From Synchiropus splendidus (Eukaryota > Chordata > Actinopteri > Syngnathiformes > Callionymidae): a DNA stretch of 64,000 nucleotides. The notes below the pieces were generated by a model that worked only from the letters and a program-made list of their open reading frames with translations, was not told where the DNA came from and searched no databases. This document shows positions 26,356 through 38,400 of this stretch, piece by piece. Each line of letters opens with the position of its first letter. Positions within the stretch are counted from its first letter, which is position 1. The stretch is taken from positions 18,695,563 through 18,759,562 of the forward strand of contig NC_071348.1 of the NCBI RefSeq assembly GCF_027744825.2, given 5' to 3'. Both the position numbers and the translations under genes were made by a program.

Positions 26356-28149
26356 GTGTTCAGCCTGAGATAAGGTGGATTCCGGAACTCCAAACATAAA
26401 AATGTTGATAACTTTGGAAAGCCACTTCAGACAGCTTGGATTTGATGTGCAACTACTAGAAAGACCCTTTCTGCTATAGTTGGAGGTGAAAATATCATGA
26501 TCTGAAGTTTCCCTGCAAAGTTTTGGCACAATGCAGAAAACACGTTTTCAGTCTGAGATAAGGTTGATTCCGGAACGCCAAGCATTAGAGTGTTGATAAC
26601 TTTGGAAAAACACTTCAGACAACTTAGATTTGATGTGCAACTACTAGAAATACCCTTTCTGCTATAGTGGGAGGTGAAAATTTCATGTTCTGAAGCTTCC
26701 CTGCAAAGTTATGGCACAATGCAGAAAACGCGTTTTCAGCCTGAGATAAGGTGGGTTCCAGAACGCCTAACATAAAAATGTTGATAACTTTGGAAAAACA
26801 CTTCAGACAGCTTAGATTTGATGTGCAACTACTAGAAAGACCCTATCTGCCATAGTGGGAGACGAACATTTCATGTTCTGAAGCTTCCCTGAAAAGTTAT
26901 GGCACAATGCAGAAAACGCGTTTTCAGCCTGAGATAAGGTGGGTTCCAGAACGCCAAACATAAAAATGTTGATAACTTTGGAAAAACACTTCAGTCAGCT
27001 TAGATTTGATGTGCAACTACCAGAAAGACACTTTCTGCTATAGTGGGAGTTGAAAATTTCATGTTCTGAAGCTTTCCTGCAAAGTTATGGCACAATGCAG
27101 AAAACGCGTTTTCAGCCAGAGATAAGGTCGATTCCGTTATGCCAAACTTAAAAATGTTGATAACTTTGGAAAAACACTTTCGACAGCTTCGATTTGATGT
27201 GCAACTACTAGAAAGACCCTTTCTGCTATAGTGCGAGGGTAAAATTTCATGTTCTGAAGTCTCCCTGCAAAGTTATGGCACAATGCAGAAAACGCGTTTT
27301 CAGCCTGAGATAAGGTGGGTTCCAGAACTCCTAGCATAAAAATGTTGATAACTTTGGAAAAACACTTCAGACAGCTTAGATGTGATGTGCAACTACTAGA
27401 AATACCCTTTCTGCTTTAGTGGGAGGTAAAAATTTCATGTTCTGAAGCTTTCCTGCAAAGTTATGGCAAATTGCAAAAAAAGCGTTTTCAGCCTGAGATA
27501 AGGTTGTTTCTGGAACGCCAAACATAAAAATGGTGTTAACTTTGGAAAAACACTTCAGACAACTTAGATTTGATGTGCAACTACTAGAAATAACCTTTCT
27601 ATTATAGTGGGAGGAGAAAATTTCATGTTCTGAAGCTTCCCTGCAAAGTTATGGCACAATGTAGAAAACGCGTTTTCAGCCTGATATAAGGTGGGTTCCA
27701 GAACGCCAAACATAAAAATGTTGATAACTTCGGAAAAACACTTCAGACAGCTTAGATTTGATGTGCAACTACTAGAAAGACCCTTTCTGCTATAGTGGGA
27801 GGTGAAAATTTCATGTTCAGAAGCTTCCCTGCAAAGTTATGGCACAATGCAGAAAACACGTTTTCGGCCTGAGATAAGTTGGATTCCGGAACGCCAAACA
27901 TAAAAATTTAGATAACTTTGGAAAAACACTTCAGACAGCTTAGATTTGATGTGCAACTACTAGAAAGACCGTTTCTGCCATTGTGGGAGGTGAAAATTTG
28001 ATGTTCTGAAGCTTTATACAAAGTTATGGCACAATGCGTAAAACGCGTTTTCAGTCTGAGATAAGGTCGATTCCGGAACGCCAAATATAAAAATGTTGAT
28101 AACTTTGGAAAAACACTTCAGACAGCTTAGATTTAATGTGCAACTACTA

Positions 28150-28480
28150 GAAAGACCCTATCCGCTATAGTGGGAGGCGAACATTTCATGTTCTGAAGCT
28201 TCCCTGAAAAGTTATGGCACAATGCAGAAAACGCGTTTTCAGCCTGAGATAAGGTCGATTCCGGAACGCCAAACACAAAAATGTTGATAACTTTGGAAAA
28301 ACACTTCAGACAGCATAGATTTGATGTGCAACTACTAGAAAGACCCTATCCGCTATAGTGGGAGGCGAACATTTCATGTTCTGAAGCTTCCCTGAAAAGT
28401 TATGGCACAATGCAGAAAACGCGTTTTCAGCCTGAGATAAGGTCGATTCCGGAACGCCAAACACAAAAATGTTGATAACT
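28150..28480 (+). repeat. Adjacent near-identical monomers (single-monomer duplication)
   Basis: Two successive monomers share the same rare variants at exactly 188 bases' spacing: GACCCTATCCGCTATAG, GGGAGGCGAACATTTC, CCCTGAAAAG and GCCAAACACAAAAATG. Adjacent monomers in this array usually differ at many sites. This is therefore a fresh one-monomer duplication or a local gene conversion. Confidence 0.85.
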
Positions 28481-28633
28481 TTGGAAAAACCCTTCAGACA
28501 GCTTAGATTTGATGTGCAACTACTAGAAAGACCCTTTCTGCTACAGTGGGAGGTGAAAATTTCATGTTCTAAAGGTTCCCTGCAAAGTTATGGCACAATA
28601 CGTAAAACGCATTTTCATCCTGAGATTAGGTCG

Positions 28634-28925
28634 ATTCCGGAACGCCAAACATAAAAATGTTGATAACTTTGGAAGAACACTTCAGACAGCATAGATTTGA
28701 TGTGCAACTACTAGAAAGACCCTTTCTGCTATAGTGGGATTTGAAAATGTCATGTTCTGAAGCTTCCCTGAAAAGTTATGGCACAAATGCGTAAAACGCG
28801 TTTTCAGCCTGAGATAAGGTCGATTCCGGAACGCCAAACATAAAAATGTTGATAACTTTGGAAAAACACTTCAGACAGCTTAGATTTGATGTGCAACTAC
28901 TAGAAAGACCCTTTCTGCTATAGTG
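28634..28925 (+). repeat. 15-monomer-spaced duplication, copy 2
   Basis: This is the partner of 25814-26105, with the same single-base insertion in GCACAAATGCG. The copies part where this one reads TAGTGGGATGTGAAAATG. Confidence 0.84.
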
Positions 28926-29174
28926 GGATGTGAAAATGTAATGTTATGAAGCTCTATGCAAAGTTATGGCACAATGCGTAAAACGCGTTTTCAGCCTGAG
29001 ATAAGGTCGATTCCGGAACGCCAAACATAAAAATGTTGATAACTTTGGAAAAACACTTCAGACAGCTTAGATTTGATGTGCAACTATTAGAAAAACCCTT
29101 TCTGCTATAGTGGGATTTGAAAATGTCATGTTCTTAAGCTTCCCTGCAAAGTTATGGCACAATGCAGAAAAGGC

Positions 29175-29210
29175 GTTTTCAATAAGGTGCGATCCGGAAC
29201 GCCAAACATA
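29175..29210 (+). other. Monomer with 7-bp deletion plus rearranged GTGCGATCC (second instance)
   Basis: This carries the same compound deletion and substitution as 19400-19435. The flanking monomers differ between the two sites, so either only a short tract was copied or the flanks have since been shuffled. Confidence 0.85.
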
Positions 29211-29525
29211 AAAATGTTGAAAACTTTCAAAAAACACTTCAGACAGTTTAGATTTGATGTGCAAGTATGAGAAAGACCCTTTCTGCTATAATGGGAATTG
29301 AAAATTTCATGTTCTGAAGCTTCCCTCCAAAGTTATGGCACAATGCAAAAAAAGCGTTTACAGCCTGAGATAAGGTGGGTTCCGGAACGCCAAACATAAA
29401 AATGTTGATAACTTTGGAAAAACACTTCAGACAGCTTAGATTTGATGTGCAACTAGTAGAAAGACCCTATCAACTATAGCGGTACGTTAAAATTTCATGT
29501 TCTGAGGCTTCCCTGCAAAGTTATG

Positions 29526-29731
29526 GCACAATGCAGAAAACGCGTTTTCAGCCTGAGATAAGGTGGGCTCCGGAATGCCAAACATAAAAATGTTGATAAC
29601 TTTGGAAAAACACTTCAGACAGCTTAGATTTGATGTGCAACTCCTAGAAAGACCTTTTCTGCTATAGTGGAAGTTTAAAATGTAATGTTCTGATGCATCC
29701 CTGCAAAGTGATGGCACAATGCAGAAAACGC
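29526..29731 (+). repeat. 18-monomer-spaced duplication, copy 2
   Basis: This is the partner of 26150-26355. Its spacing differs from that of the neighbouring 15-monomer pair by about three monomers, so monomers were gained or lost between the two tracts after they were copied. Confidence 0.84.
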
Positions 29732-30359
29732 GTTTTCAGCCTCACATAAGGTCAATTCCGGAACGCCAAACATAAAAATGTTAATAACTTCAGAAAAACA
29801 CTTCAGACAGCTTAGATTTGATGTGCAACTACTAGAAAGACCCTTTCTGCAATAGTGGGAGGTTAAAATTTCATATTCTGAAGTTTCCTGCAAAGTTATG
29901 GCACAATGCAGAAAACGCGTTTTCAGCTTGAGATAAGGTGGGTTCCCGAACGCCAAACGTAAAAATGTTGAAAAGTTTGGAAAAACACTTCAGACAGCTT
30001 AGATTTGATTTGCAATTACTAATAAAAACCCTTTCTGCCATTGTGGAAGGTGAAAATTTCATGTTCTGAAGCTTCACGGCAAAGTTATGGCACAATGCGT
30101 AAAACGCATTTTCAGCCTGAGATAAGGTCGATTCCGGAACGCCAAACATTAAAATGTTGATAACTTTGGAAAAACACTTCAGACACCTCAGCTTTGATGG
30201 TGCAACTACTAGAACGACCCTTTCTGCTATAGTGGGATGTGAAAATTTCATGTTCCGAAGCTTCCCTGCAAAGTTATGGCACAATTCCGAAAACGCGTTT
30301 TCAGCCTGAGATAAGGTCGATTCCGGAACGCCAAACATAAAAATGTTGAAAACTTTGGA

Positions 30360-30990
30360 AAAACACTTCAGACAGCTTAGATTTGATGTGCAACTACTAG
30401 AAAGACCCTTTCTGCTATAGTCGGAGGTGAAAATGTCATGTTCTGAAGCTTCCCTGAGAAGTTATGGCACAAAGAAAGAAACACGTTTTCAGCCTGAGTC
30501 AAGACAGCTTCTGGAATGCCAAATATAAAAATGTTGATAACTTTGGAAAAACACTTCAGACAGCTTAGATTTGATGTGCAACTACTAGAAATACCCTTTC
30601 TGCTAAAGTGGGAGATGAACATTTCATGTTCTGAAGCTTCCCTGCATAGTTATGGCACAATGCGCAAAACGCGTTTTCGGCCTGAGATAAGGTCGATTCT
30701 GGAACGCCAAACATAAAAAAGTTGATAACTTTGGAAAAACAATTCAGACAGCTTCGATTTGATGTGCAACTACTAGAAAGACCCTTTCTGCTATAGTGGG
30801 AGGTGAAAATTTCATGTTCTGAAGCTTCCCAGCAAAGTTATGGCACAATGCGTAAAACGCGTTTTCAGCCTGAGATAAGGTCGATTCTGGTAAGGCAAAC
30901 ATAAAGATGTTGATAACTTTGGAAAAACACTTCAGACAGCTTAGATTTGATGTGCAACTAGGAGAAAGACCCTTTCTGCTAGATTGGGAT
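30360..30990 (+). repeat. Long-range duplicate tract, copy 1 (CACAAAGAAAGAAACACG variant)
   Basis: This tract matches 42199-42829 at an offset of 11,839 bases (63 monomers minus 5). Shared variants are GCACAAAGAAAGAAACACG, GCCAAATATAAAAATG, GGGAGATGAACATTTC, TGCATAGTTATGG, ATAAAAAAGTT, CTAGGAGAAAG and CTAGATTG. The marker CACAAAGAAAGAAACACG also occurs near 50,008, 50,946 and 52,264. Confidence 0.82.
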
Positions 30991-31306
30991 GTTAAAATTT
31001 CATGTTCTGAAGCTTCCCTCCAAAGTTATGGCACAATGCAGAAAACAGCTTTTCAGCCTGAGATAAGGTCGATTCCGGAACGGCAATATAATAATGTTGA
31101 TAACGTTGGAAAAACACTTCAGACCGCATGGATTTGATGTGCAACTACTAGAAAGACCCTTTCTGCAATAGTGGGAGGTTAAAATTTCATATTCTGAAGT
31201 TTCCTGCAAAGTTATGGCACAATGCGTAAAACGCGTTTTCAGCCTGAGATAAGGTCGATTCTGGAACGCCAAACATAAAAAAGTTGATAACTTTGGAAAA
31301 ACAATT

Positions 31307-31550
31307 CAGACAGCTTAGATTTGATGTGCAACTACTAGAAAGACCCTTTCTGCTATAATGGCAGGTGAAAATTTCATGTTCTGAAGCTTCCCTGCAAAGT
31401 TATGGCAGAATGCAGAAAACGCATTTTCAGCCAGAGATAAGATGGGTTCCGGAACGCCAAGAATAAAAATGTTGATAACTTTGGAAAAACACTTCTGACA
31501 GGTTAGATTTGATGTGCAACTACTAGAAAGACCCTTTATGCTATTGTGGG
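31307..31550 (+). repeat. 3-monomer-spaced duplication, copy 1
   Basis: This tract recurs 564 bases (3 x 188) later at 31871-32114. Shared variants are CTATAATGGCAGGTG, TTATGGCAGAATGC, CAGCCAGAGATAAGATGGG, GCCAAGAATAAAAATG, ACTTCTGACAGG and GACCCTTTATGCTA. Confidence 0.85.
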
Positions 31551-31719
31551 AGTTTAAAATTTCATGTTCTGAAGCTTCCCAGCAAAGATATGGCCCAATG
31601 CGGAAAACCCGTTTTCAGCCTGAGATAAGGTCGATTCTGGAACGCCAAACATAAAAAAGTTGATAACTTTGGAAAAACAATTCAGACAGCTTAGATTTGA
31701 TGTGCAACTACTAGAAAGA

Positions 31720-33900
31720 CCCTTTCTGCGATAGTGGGAGGTCAAAATTTCATGTTCGGAAGCATCCATGCAAAATTATGGCACAATGCAGAAAACGCGT
31801 TTTCAGTCTGAGATATGGTGGGTTCCGGAACGCCAAACATTAAAATGTTGATAACTTAGGAAAAACACTTCAGACAGCTTAGATTTGATGTGCAACTACT
31901 AGAAAGACCCTTTCTGCTATAATGGCAGGTGAAAATTTCATGTTCTGAAGCTTCCCTGCAAAGTTATGGCAGAATGCAGAAAACGCATTTTCAGCCAGAG
32001 ATAAGATGGGTTCCGGAACGCCAAGAATAAAAATGTTGATAACTTTGGAAAAACACTTCTGACAGGTTAGATTAGATGTGCAACTGCTAGAAAGACCCTT
32101 TATGCTACTGTGGGATGTTAAAATTCCATGTTCTGAAGCTTCCCTGCAAAGTTATGGCACAAAGCAGGAAACGCATTTTCAGCCTGAGATAAGGTGGGTT
32201 CCGGAACGCCAAACATAAAAATGTTGATAACTTTGGAAAAACACTTCAGACAGCTTACATTTGATGTGCAACTACTAGAAAGACCGTTTCTGCTAGAGTG
32301 GTAGGTTAAAATTTCATGTTTTGAAGCTTCCCTGCAAAGTTATGGCACAATGCAGAAAACGCATTTTGAGCCTAAGATAAGGTCGATTCCCGAACGCCAA
32401 ACATAAAAATGTTGATCACTTTTGAAAAACACGTCAGACAGCTTAGATTTGATGTGCAACTACTAGAAAGACCCTTTCTGCTATTGTCGGAGGTGAAAAT
32501 TTCATGTTCTGAAGCATCGCTGCAAAGTTATGGCACGATGCAGAAAACGTGTTTTCAGCCTGAGATAAGGTTGGTTCCGGAACGCCAAACATAAAAATGT
32601 TGATAACTTTGGAAAAACACTTCATACAGCTTATATTTGATGTGCAACTACTAGAAAGACCCTTTCTGCTATTGTGGGAGGTGAAAATTTCATGTTCTGA
32701 AGCATCGCTGCAAAGTTATGGAACAATGCGTAAAACGCGTTTTCAGCGTGAGATAATGTGGGTTCCGGAACACCAAACATAAAAATGTTGATAACTTTGG
32801 AAAAACACTTCGTACTGCTTAGATTTGATGTGCAACTACTGGAAAGACCGTTTCTGATATAGTGGGTGGTGAATATTCGATGATCTGAAGCTTCCCACCA
32901 AAGTTATGGCACAATGCGTAAAACGCGTTTTCAGCCTGAGATAAGGTCGATTCCGGAACGCCAAACATAAAAATGTTGATAACTTTGGAAAAACACTTCA
33001 GACAGCTTAGATTTGATGTGCAACTACGAGAAAGACCGTTTCTGCTATAGTGGGAGGTGAAAATTCGATGTTCTGAAGCTTCCCTGTAAAGTTATGGCAC
33101 CATGCGTAAAACGCGTTTTCAGCCTGAGATAAGGTCGATTCCGGAACGCCAAACATAAAAATGTTGATAACTTTGGAAAAACACTTCAGACAGCTTAGAT
33201 TTGATGTGCAACTACTAGAGAGACCCTTTATGCTATAGTGGGAGGTGAAAATGTCATGTTCTGAAGCTTCCCTGCAAAGTTCTGGCACAATGCAGAAAAC
33301 GCGTTTTCAGCCTGAGATAAGGTTGATTCCGGAACGCCAAACATAAAAACGTTGATAACTTTGGAAAAACACTTCAAACAGCTTAGATTTGATGTGCAAC
33401 TACTAGAAAGACCCTTTCTGCTATAGTGGGAGGTGGAAAATTTTTGTTCTGAAGCTTCCCTGCAAAGTTATGGCACAATGCAGAAAACGCGTTTTCAGCC
33501 TGAGATAAGGTGGGTTCAGGAACACCAAACATAAAAATGTTGAAAACTTTCGAAAAACACTTCAGACAGCTTAGATTTGATGTGCAACTATGAGAAAGAC
33601 CCTTTCTGCTATAGTGGGAGGTGAAAATTTCATGTTGTGAAGCTTCGCTGCAAAGTTCTGGCACAATGCGTAAAACTCGTTTTCAGCCTGAGATGAGGTT
33701 GATTTCAGAACGACAAACATAAAAATGTTGCTAACTTTGGAAAAACACTTCAGACAGCTTAGATTTGATGTGCAACTACTAGAAAGACCCTTTCTGCTAT
33801 AGTGGGAGGTTAAAATTTCATGTTCTGAAGCTTCGCTGCAAAGTTATGGCACAATGCAGAAAACGCGTTTTCAGCCTGAGATAAGGTTGATTCCGGAACG
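31720..33900 (+). repeat. Long-range paralogous block, copy 1
   Basis: A mosaic of variants in this ~2.2 kb stretch recurs in the same order at about 52,570-54,900. Landmarks include GAAGCATCCATGCAAAA (31,751 and 52,620), GATTAGATGTGCAACTGC (32,070 and 53,117), GAAGCATCGCTGCAAAG (32,700 and 53,939), CTTCGTACTGCTTAG (32,809 and 54,048) and GATGAGGTTGATTTCAG (33,693 and 54,556). The offset steps between roughly 20.86 and 21.24 kb in units of about one monomer, so monomers were gained and lost after copying. Confidence 0.78.
31871..32114 (+). repeat. 3-monomer-spaced duplication, copy 2
   Basis: This is the partner of 31307-31550. It differs near its end (GATTAGATG and CAACTGCTAG instead of GATTTGATG and CAACTACTAG). 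This variant form recurs near 53,118. Confidence 0.85.
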
Positions 33901-35429
33901 CCAAACATAAAAATGTTGATAACTTTGGAAAAACACTTCAAACAGCTCAGATTTGATGTGCAACTACTAGAAAGACCCTTTCTGCTATAGTGGGAGGTGA
34001 AAATTTCATATTCTGCAGCTTTCCTGCAAAGTTATGGCACAATGCAGAAAACGCGTTTTCAGCCTGACAAAAGGTGGGTTCCGGAACGCCAAACATAAAA
34101 ATGTTGATAACTTTGGAAAAACACTTCAGACAGCTTAGATTTGATGTGCAACTACGAGAAAGACCGTTTCTGCTATAGTGGGAGGTGAAAATTCGATGTT
34201 CTGAAGCTTCCCTGTAAAGTTATGGCACCATGCTGAAAACGCGTTTTCAGACTGAGATAAGGTCGATTCAGGAACGCCAAATATAAAAATGTCGAAAACT
34301 TTCGAAAAACACTTCAGACAGCTTAGATTTGATGTGCAAGTAGGAGAAAGACCCTTTCTGCTTTAGTGGGAATTGAAATTTCCATGTTCTGAAGCTTTCC
34401 TACAAAGTTATGGCACAATGCGTAAAACGCGTTTTCAGCCTGAGATAATGTGGGTTCCGGAACGCCAAACATAAAAATGTTGATAACTTTCGAAAAACAC
34501 TTCAGACAGCTTAGATTTGATGAGCAGCTACTAGAAAGAACCTTTGTGCTATAGTGGGATGTGAAAATTTCATGTTCTGAAGCTTCCCTGCAAAGTTATG
34601 GCACAATGCGTAAAACGCGTTTTCAGCCTGAGATAAGATTGATTCCGGAACGCCAAACATAAAAATGTTGATAACTTTGGAAAAACACTTCAAACAGCTT
34701 AGATTTGATGTGCAACTACTAGAAAGACCCTTTCTGCTGTAGTGGGAGGTGAAAATGTCATGTTCTGAATCTTCCCTGCAAAGTTATGGCACAATGCAGA
34801 AAACGCGTTTTCAGCCTGAGATAAGGTGGGTTCCAGAACGCCAAAGAAAAAAATGTTGATAACTTTCGAAAAACACATCAGACAGCTTAGATTTGATGTG
34901 CAGCTACGAGAAGGACCCTTTCTGCTATAGTGGCAGGTTAAAATTTCATGTTCTGAAGCTTCCCTGCAAAGTTATATCACAATGCAGAAAACGCGTTTTC
35001 AGCCAGAGATAAGGTCGATTCCGGAACGCCAAACATAAAAATGTTTATAACTTTGTAAAAACACTTCAGACAGCTTAGATTTGAAGTGCAACTACTAGAA
35101 AGACCCTTTCTGCTATAGTGGGATATGAAAATTTCATGTTCTGAAGATTCCCTGCAAAGTTATGGCAGAATGCGTAAATCGCGTTTTCAGTCTGAGAAAA
35201 GGTCGATTCCGGAACGCCAAACATAAAAATGTTGATAACTTTGGAAAAACACTTCAAACTGCTTAGATTTCAAGTGCAACTACTAGAAAGACCCTTTCTG
35301 CTATAGTGGGAGGTGAAAATGTCATGTTCTGAAGCTTCCCTGCAAAGTTATGGCACAAGGCAGAAAACTCGTTTTCAGCCTGAGATAATGTGGGTTCCGG
35401 AACGCCAAACAAAAAGATGTTGGTAACTT

Positions 35430-38400
35430 TGGAAAAACACTTCAGACAGCTTAGATTTGATGTGCAACTACTAGAGAGACCCTTTCTGCGAGAGTGGGAG
35501 GTAAAAATTTCATGTTCTGAAGCTTTCCTGCAAAGTGATGGCACAATGCAGAAAACGCGTTTTCAGCCTGAGATAAGGTTGATTCCGGAACGCCAAACAT
35601 AAGAATGTTGATAACTTTGGAAAAACACTTCAGACAGGTTAGATTTGATGTGCAATTACTAGAAAGATCCTTTCTGCAATGGTGGGATGTGAAAATTTCA
35701 TGTTCTGAAGCTTCCCTGCAAAGTTACATCACAATGCAGAAAACGCGATTTCAGCCAGAGATAAGGTCGATTCTGGAATGCCGAATATAAAAATGTTGAT
35801 AACTTTCGAAATACACTTCAGACAGCTTAAATTTGACGTGCAACTACTAGAAAGACCGTTTCTGATGTCGTGGGAGTTGAAAATTTCATGTTCTGAAGCT
35901 TCCCTGCAAAGTTATGGCACAATGCAGAAAATGCGTTTTCAGCCAGAGATAAGGTCGATTCAGGATTGCCAAACATAAAAATGTTGATAACTTTGGAAAA
36001 ACACTTCAGACAGCTTAGATTTGACGTGCAACTACTAGAAAGACCCTTTCTGCTATAGTGGGAGGTGAAAATTTCATGTTCTGAAGCTTCCCTCCAAAGT
36101 TATGGCACAATGCAGAAAACGCGTTTACAGCCTGAGATAAGGTGGGTTCCGGAACGCCAAATATAAAAATGTTGATAACTTTGGAAAAACACTTCAGACA
36201 GCTTAGATTTGATGTGCATTTACTAGAAAGACCTTTTTTGCTATAGTGGGATGTGAAAATGTCATGTTCTGAAGCTTCCCTGCAAAGTTATATCACAATG
36301 CAGAAAACACGTTTTCAACCAGAGATAAGGTCGATTCTGGAATGCCGAATATAAAAATGTTGATAACTTTGGAAAAACACTTCAGACAGCTTAGATTTGA
36401 CGTGCAACTACTAGAAAGACCCTTTCTGCTGTAGTGGGAGTTGAAAATTTAATGTTCTGAAGCTTCCCTGCAAAGTTATGGCACAATGCAGAAAACGCTT
36501 TTTCAGCCTGAGATAAGGTTGATTCCGGAAAGCCAAACATAAGAATGTTGATAACTTTGGAAAAACACTTCAGACAGGTTAGATTTGATGTGCAATTACT
36601 AGAAAGACCCTTTCTGATATAGTGGGATGTGAAAATGTCATGTTCTGAAGCTTCCCTGCAAAGTTATATCACAATGCAGAAAACGCGTTTTCAGCCGAAG
36701 ATAAGGTCGATTCTGGAATGCCGAATATAAAAATGTTGATAACTTTCGAAAAACACTTCAGACAGCTTAGATTTGACGTCCAACTACTAGAAAGACGGTT
36801 TCTGCTGTAGTGGGAGTTGAAAATTTCATGTTCTGAAGCTTCCCTGCAAAGTTAAGGCACAATGCACAAAACGCGTTTTCAGCCTGAGATAAGGTCGATT
36901 CAGGAACGCCAAATATAAAAATGTTGAAAACTTTCGAAAAACACTTCATACAGCTTAGATTTGATGTGCAACTACTAGAAAGACCCTTTCTGCTATAGTG
37001 TTAGGTCGAAATTTCATGTTCTGAAGCTTCCCTGGAAAGTTATGGGACAATGCAGAAGACAATTTTTCATCCTGAGATACGGTCGATTCTGTAACGCCAA
37101 ACATAAAAATGTTGATAACTTTCGAAAAACACTTCGGACAGCTTAGATCTGATGTGCAACGACTAGGAAGACCCTTTCTGCTATAGTGGTAGGTTAAAAT
37201 TTCATGTTCGGAAGCTTCCATGCAAAGTTATGGCACAATGCAGACAACGCGTTTTCAGCCTGAGATAAGGTCGATTCTGGAACTCCAAACATTAAAATGT
37301 TGATAACTTTCGAAAAACACTTCGGACAGCTTAGATTTGATGTGCAACTACTAGAAAGACCCTTTCTGCTATTGTGGGAGGTGAAAATTTCATGTTCTGA
37401 AGCTTCCTTGCAAAGTTATGGCACAATGCAGAAAACGCGTTTTCAGCCTGAGATAAGGTGGGTTCCGGAACGCCAAACATAAAAATGTTGATAACTTCGG
37501 AAAAACACTTCAGACAGCTTCGATTTGATGTGCAACTACGAGAAAGACCCTTTCTGCTATAGTGGGAGGTCGAAAATTCATGTTCTGAAGCTTCCCTGGA
37601 AAGTCATGGGACAATGCAGAAAACGATTTTTCATCCTGAGATAAGGTCGATTCCGGAACACCAAACATAAAAATGTTGATAACTTTCGAAAAACACTTTG
37701 GACAGCTTAGATCTGATGTGCAACTACTAGAAAGACCCTTTCTGCTATAGTGTTAGGTCAAAATTTCATGTTCTGAACCTTCCCTGGAAAGTTATGGGAC
37801 AATGCGTAAAACGTGTTTTCAGCCTGAGATAAGGTCGATTCCGGAACGCCAAACGTAAAAATGTTCATAACTTTGGAATAACACTTCAGACAGCTTAGAT
37901 TTGATGTGCAACTACTAGAAAGACCCTTTCTGCTATAGTGGGAGGTGAAAATTTCATGTTCTGAAGCTTTATGCAAAGTTATGGCACAATGCGTAAAACG
38001 TGTTTTCAGCCTGAGATAAGTTCGATTCAGGAACGCCAAACGTGAAAATGTTGATAACTTTGGAAAAACAGTTCAGACAGCTTCGATTTGATGTGCAACT
38101 ACAAGACAGACCCTATCTGCAACAGGGGGTGGTTAAAATTTCTTATTCTGAAGTTTTCTGCAAAGTTATGGCACAATGCAGAAAACGCGTTTTCAGCTTG
38201 AGATAAGGTGGTTTCCCGAACGCCAAACATAAAAATGTTGAAAACTTTGGAAAAACACTTCAGACAGCTTAGATTTGACGTGCAACTACTAGAAAGACCC
38301 TTTCTGCTATAGTGGGAGGTGAAAATTTCATGTTCTGAAGCTTCCCTCCAAAGTTATGGCACAATGCAGAAAACGCGTTTACAGCCTGAGATAAGGTGGG

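Noticed and set aside
29871..30338. The longest open frame (155 codons, minus strand), a possible real gene.
   Set aside because: It spans about 2.5 satellite monomers and is longer only because small indels keep the frame open. Its content is the same repeated peptide as elsewhere.
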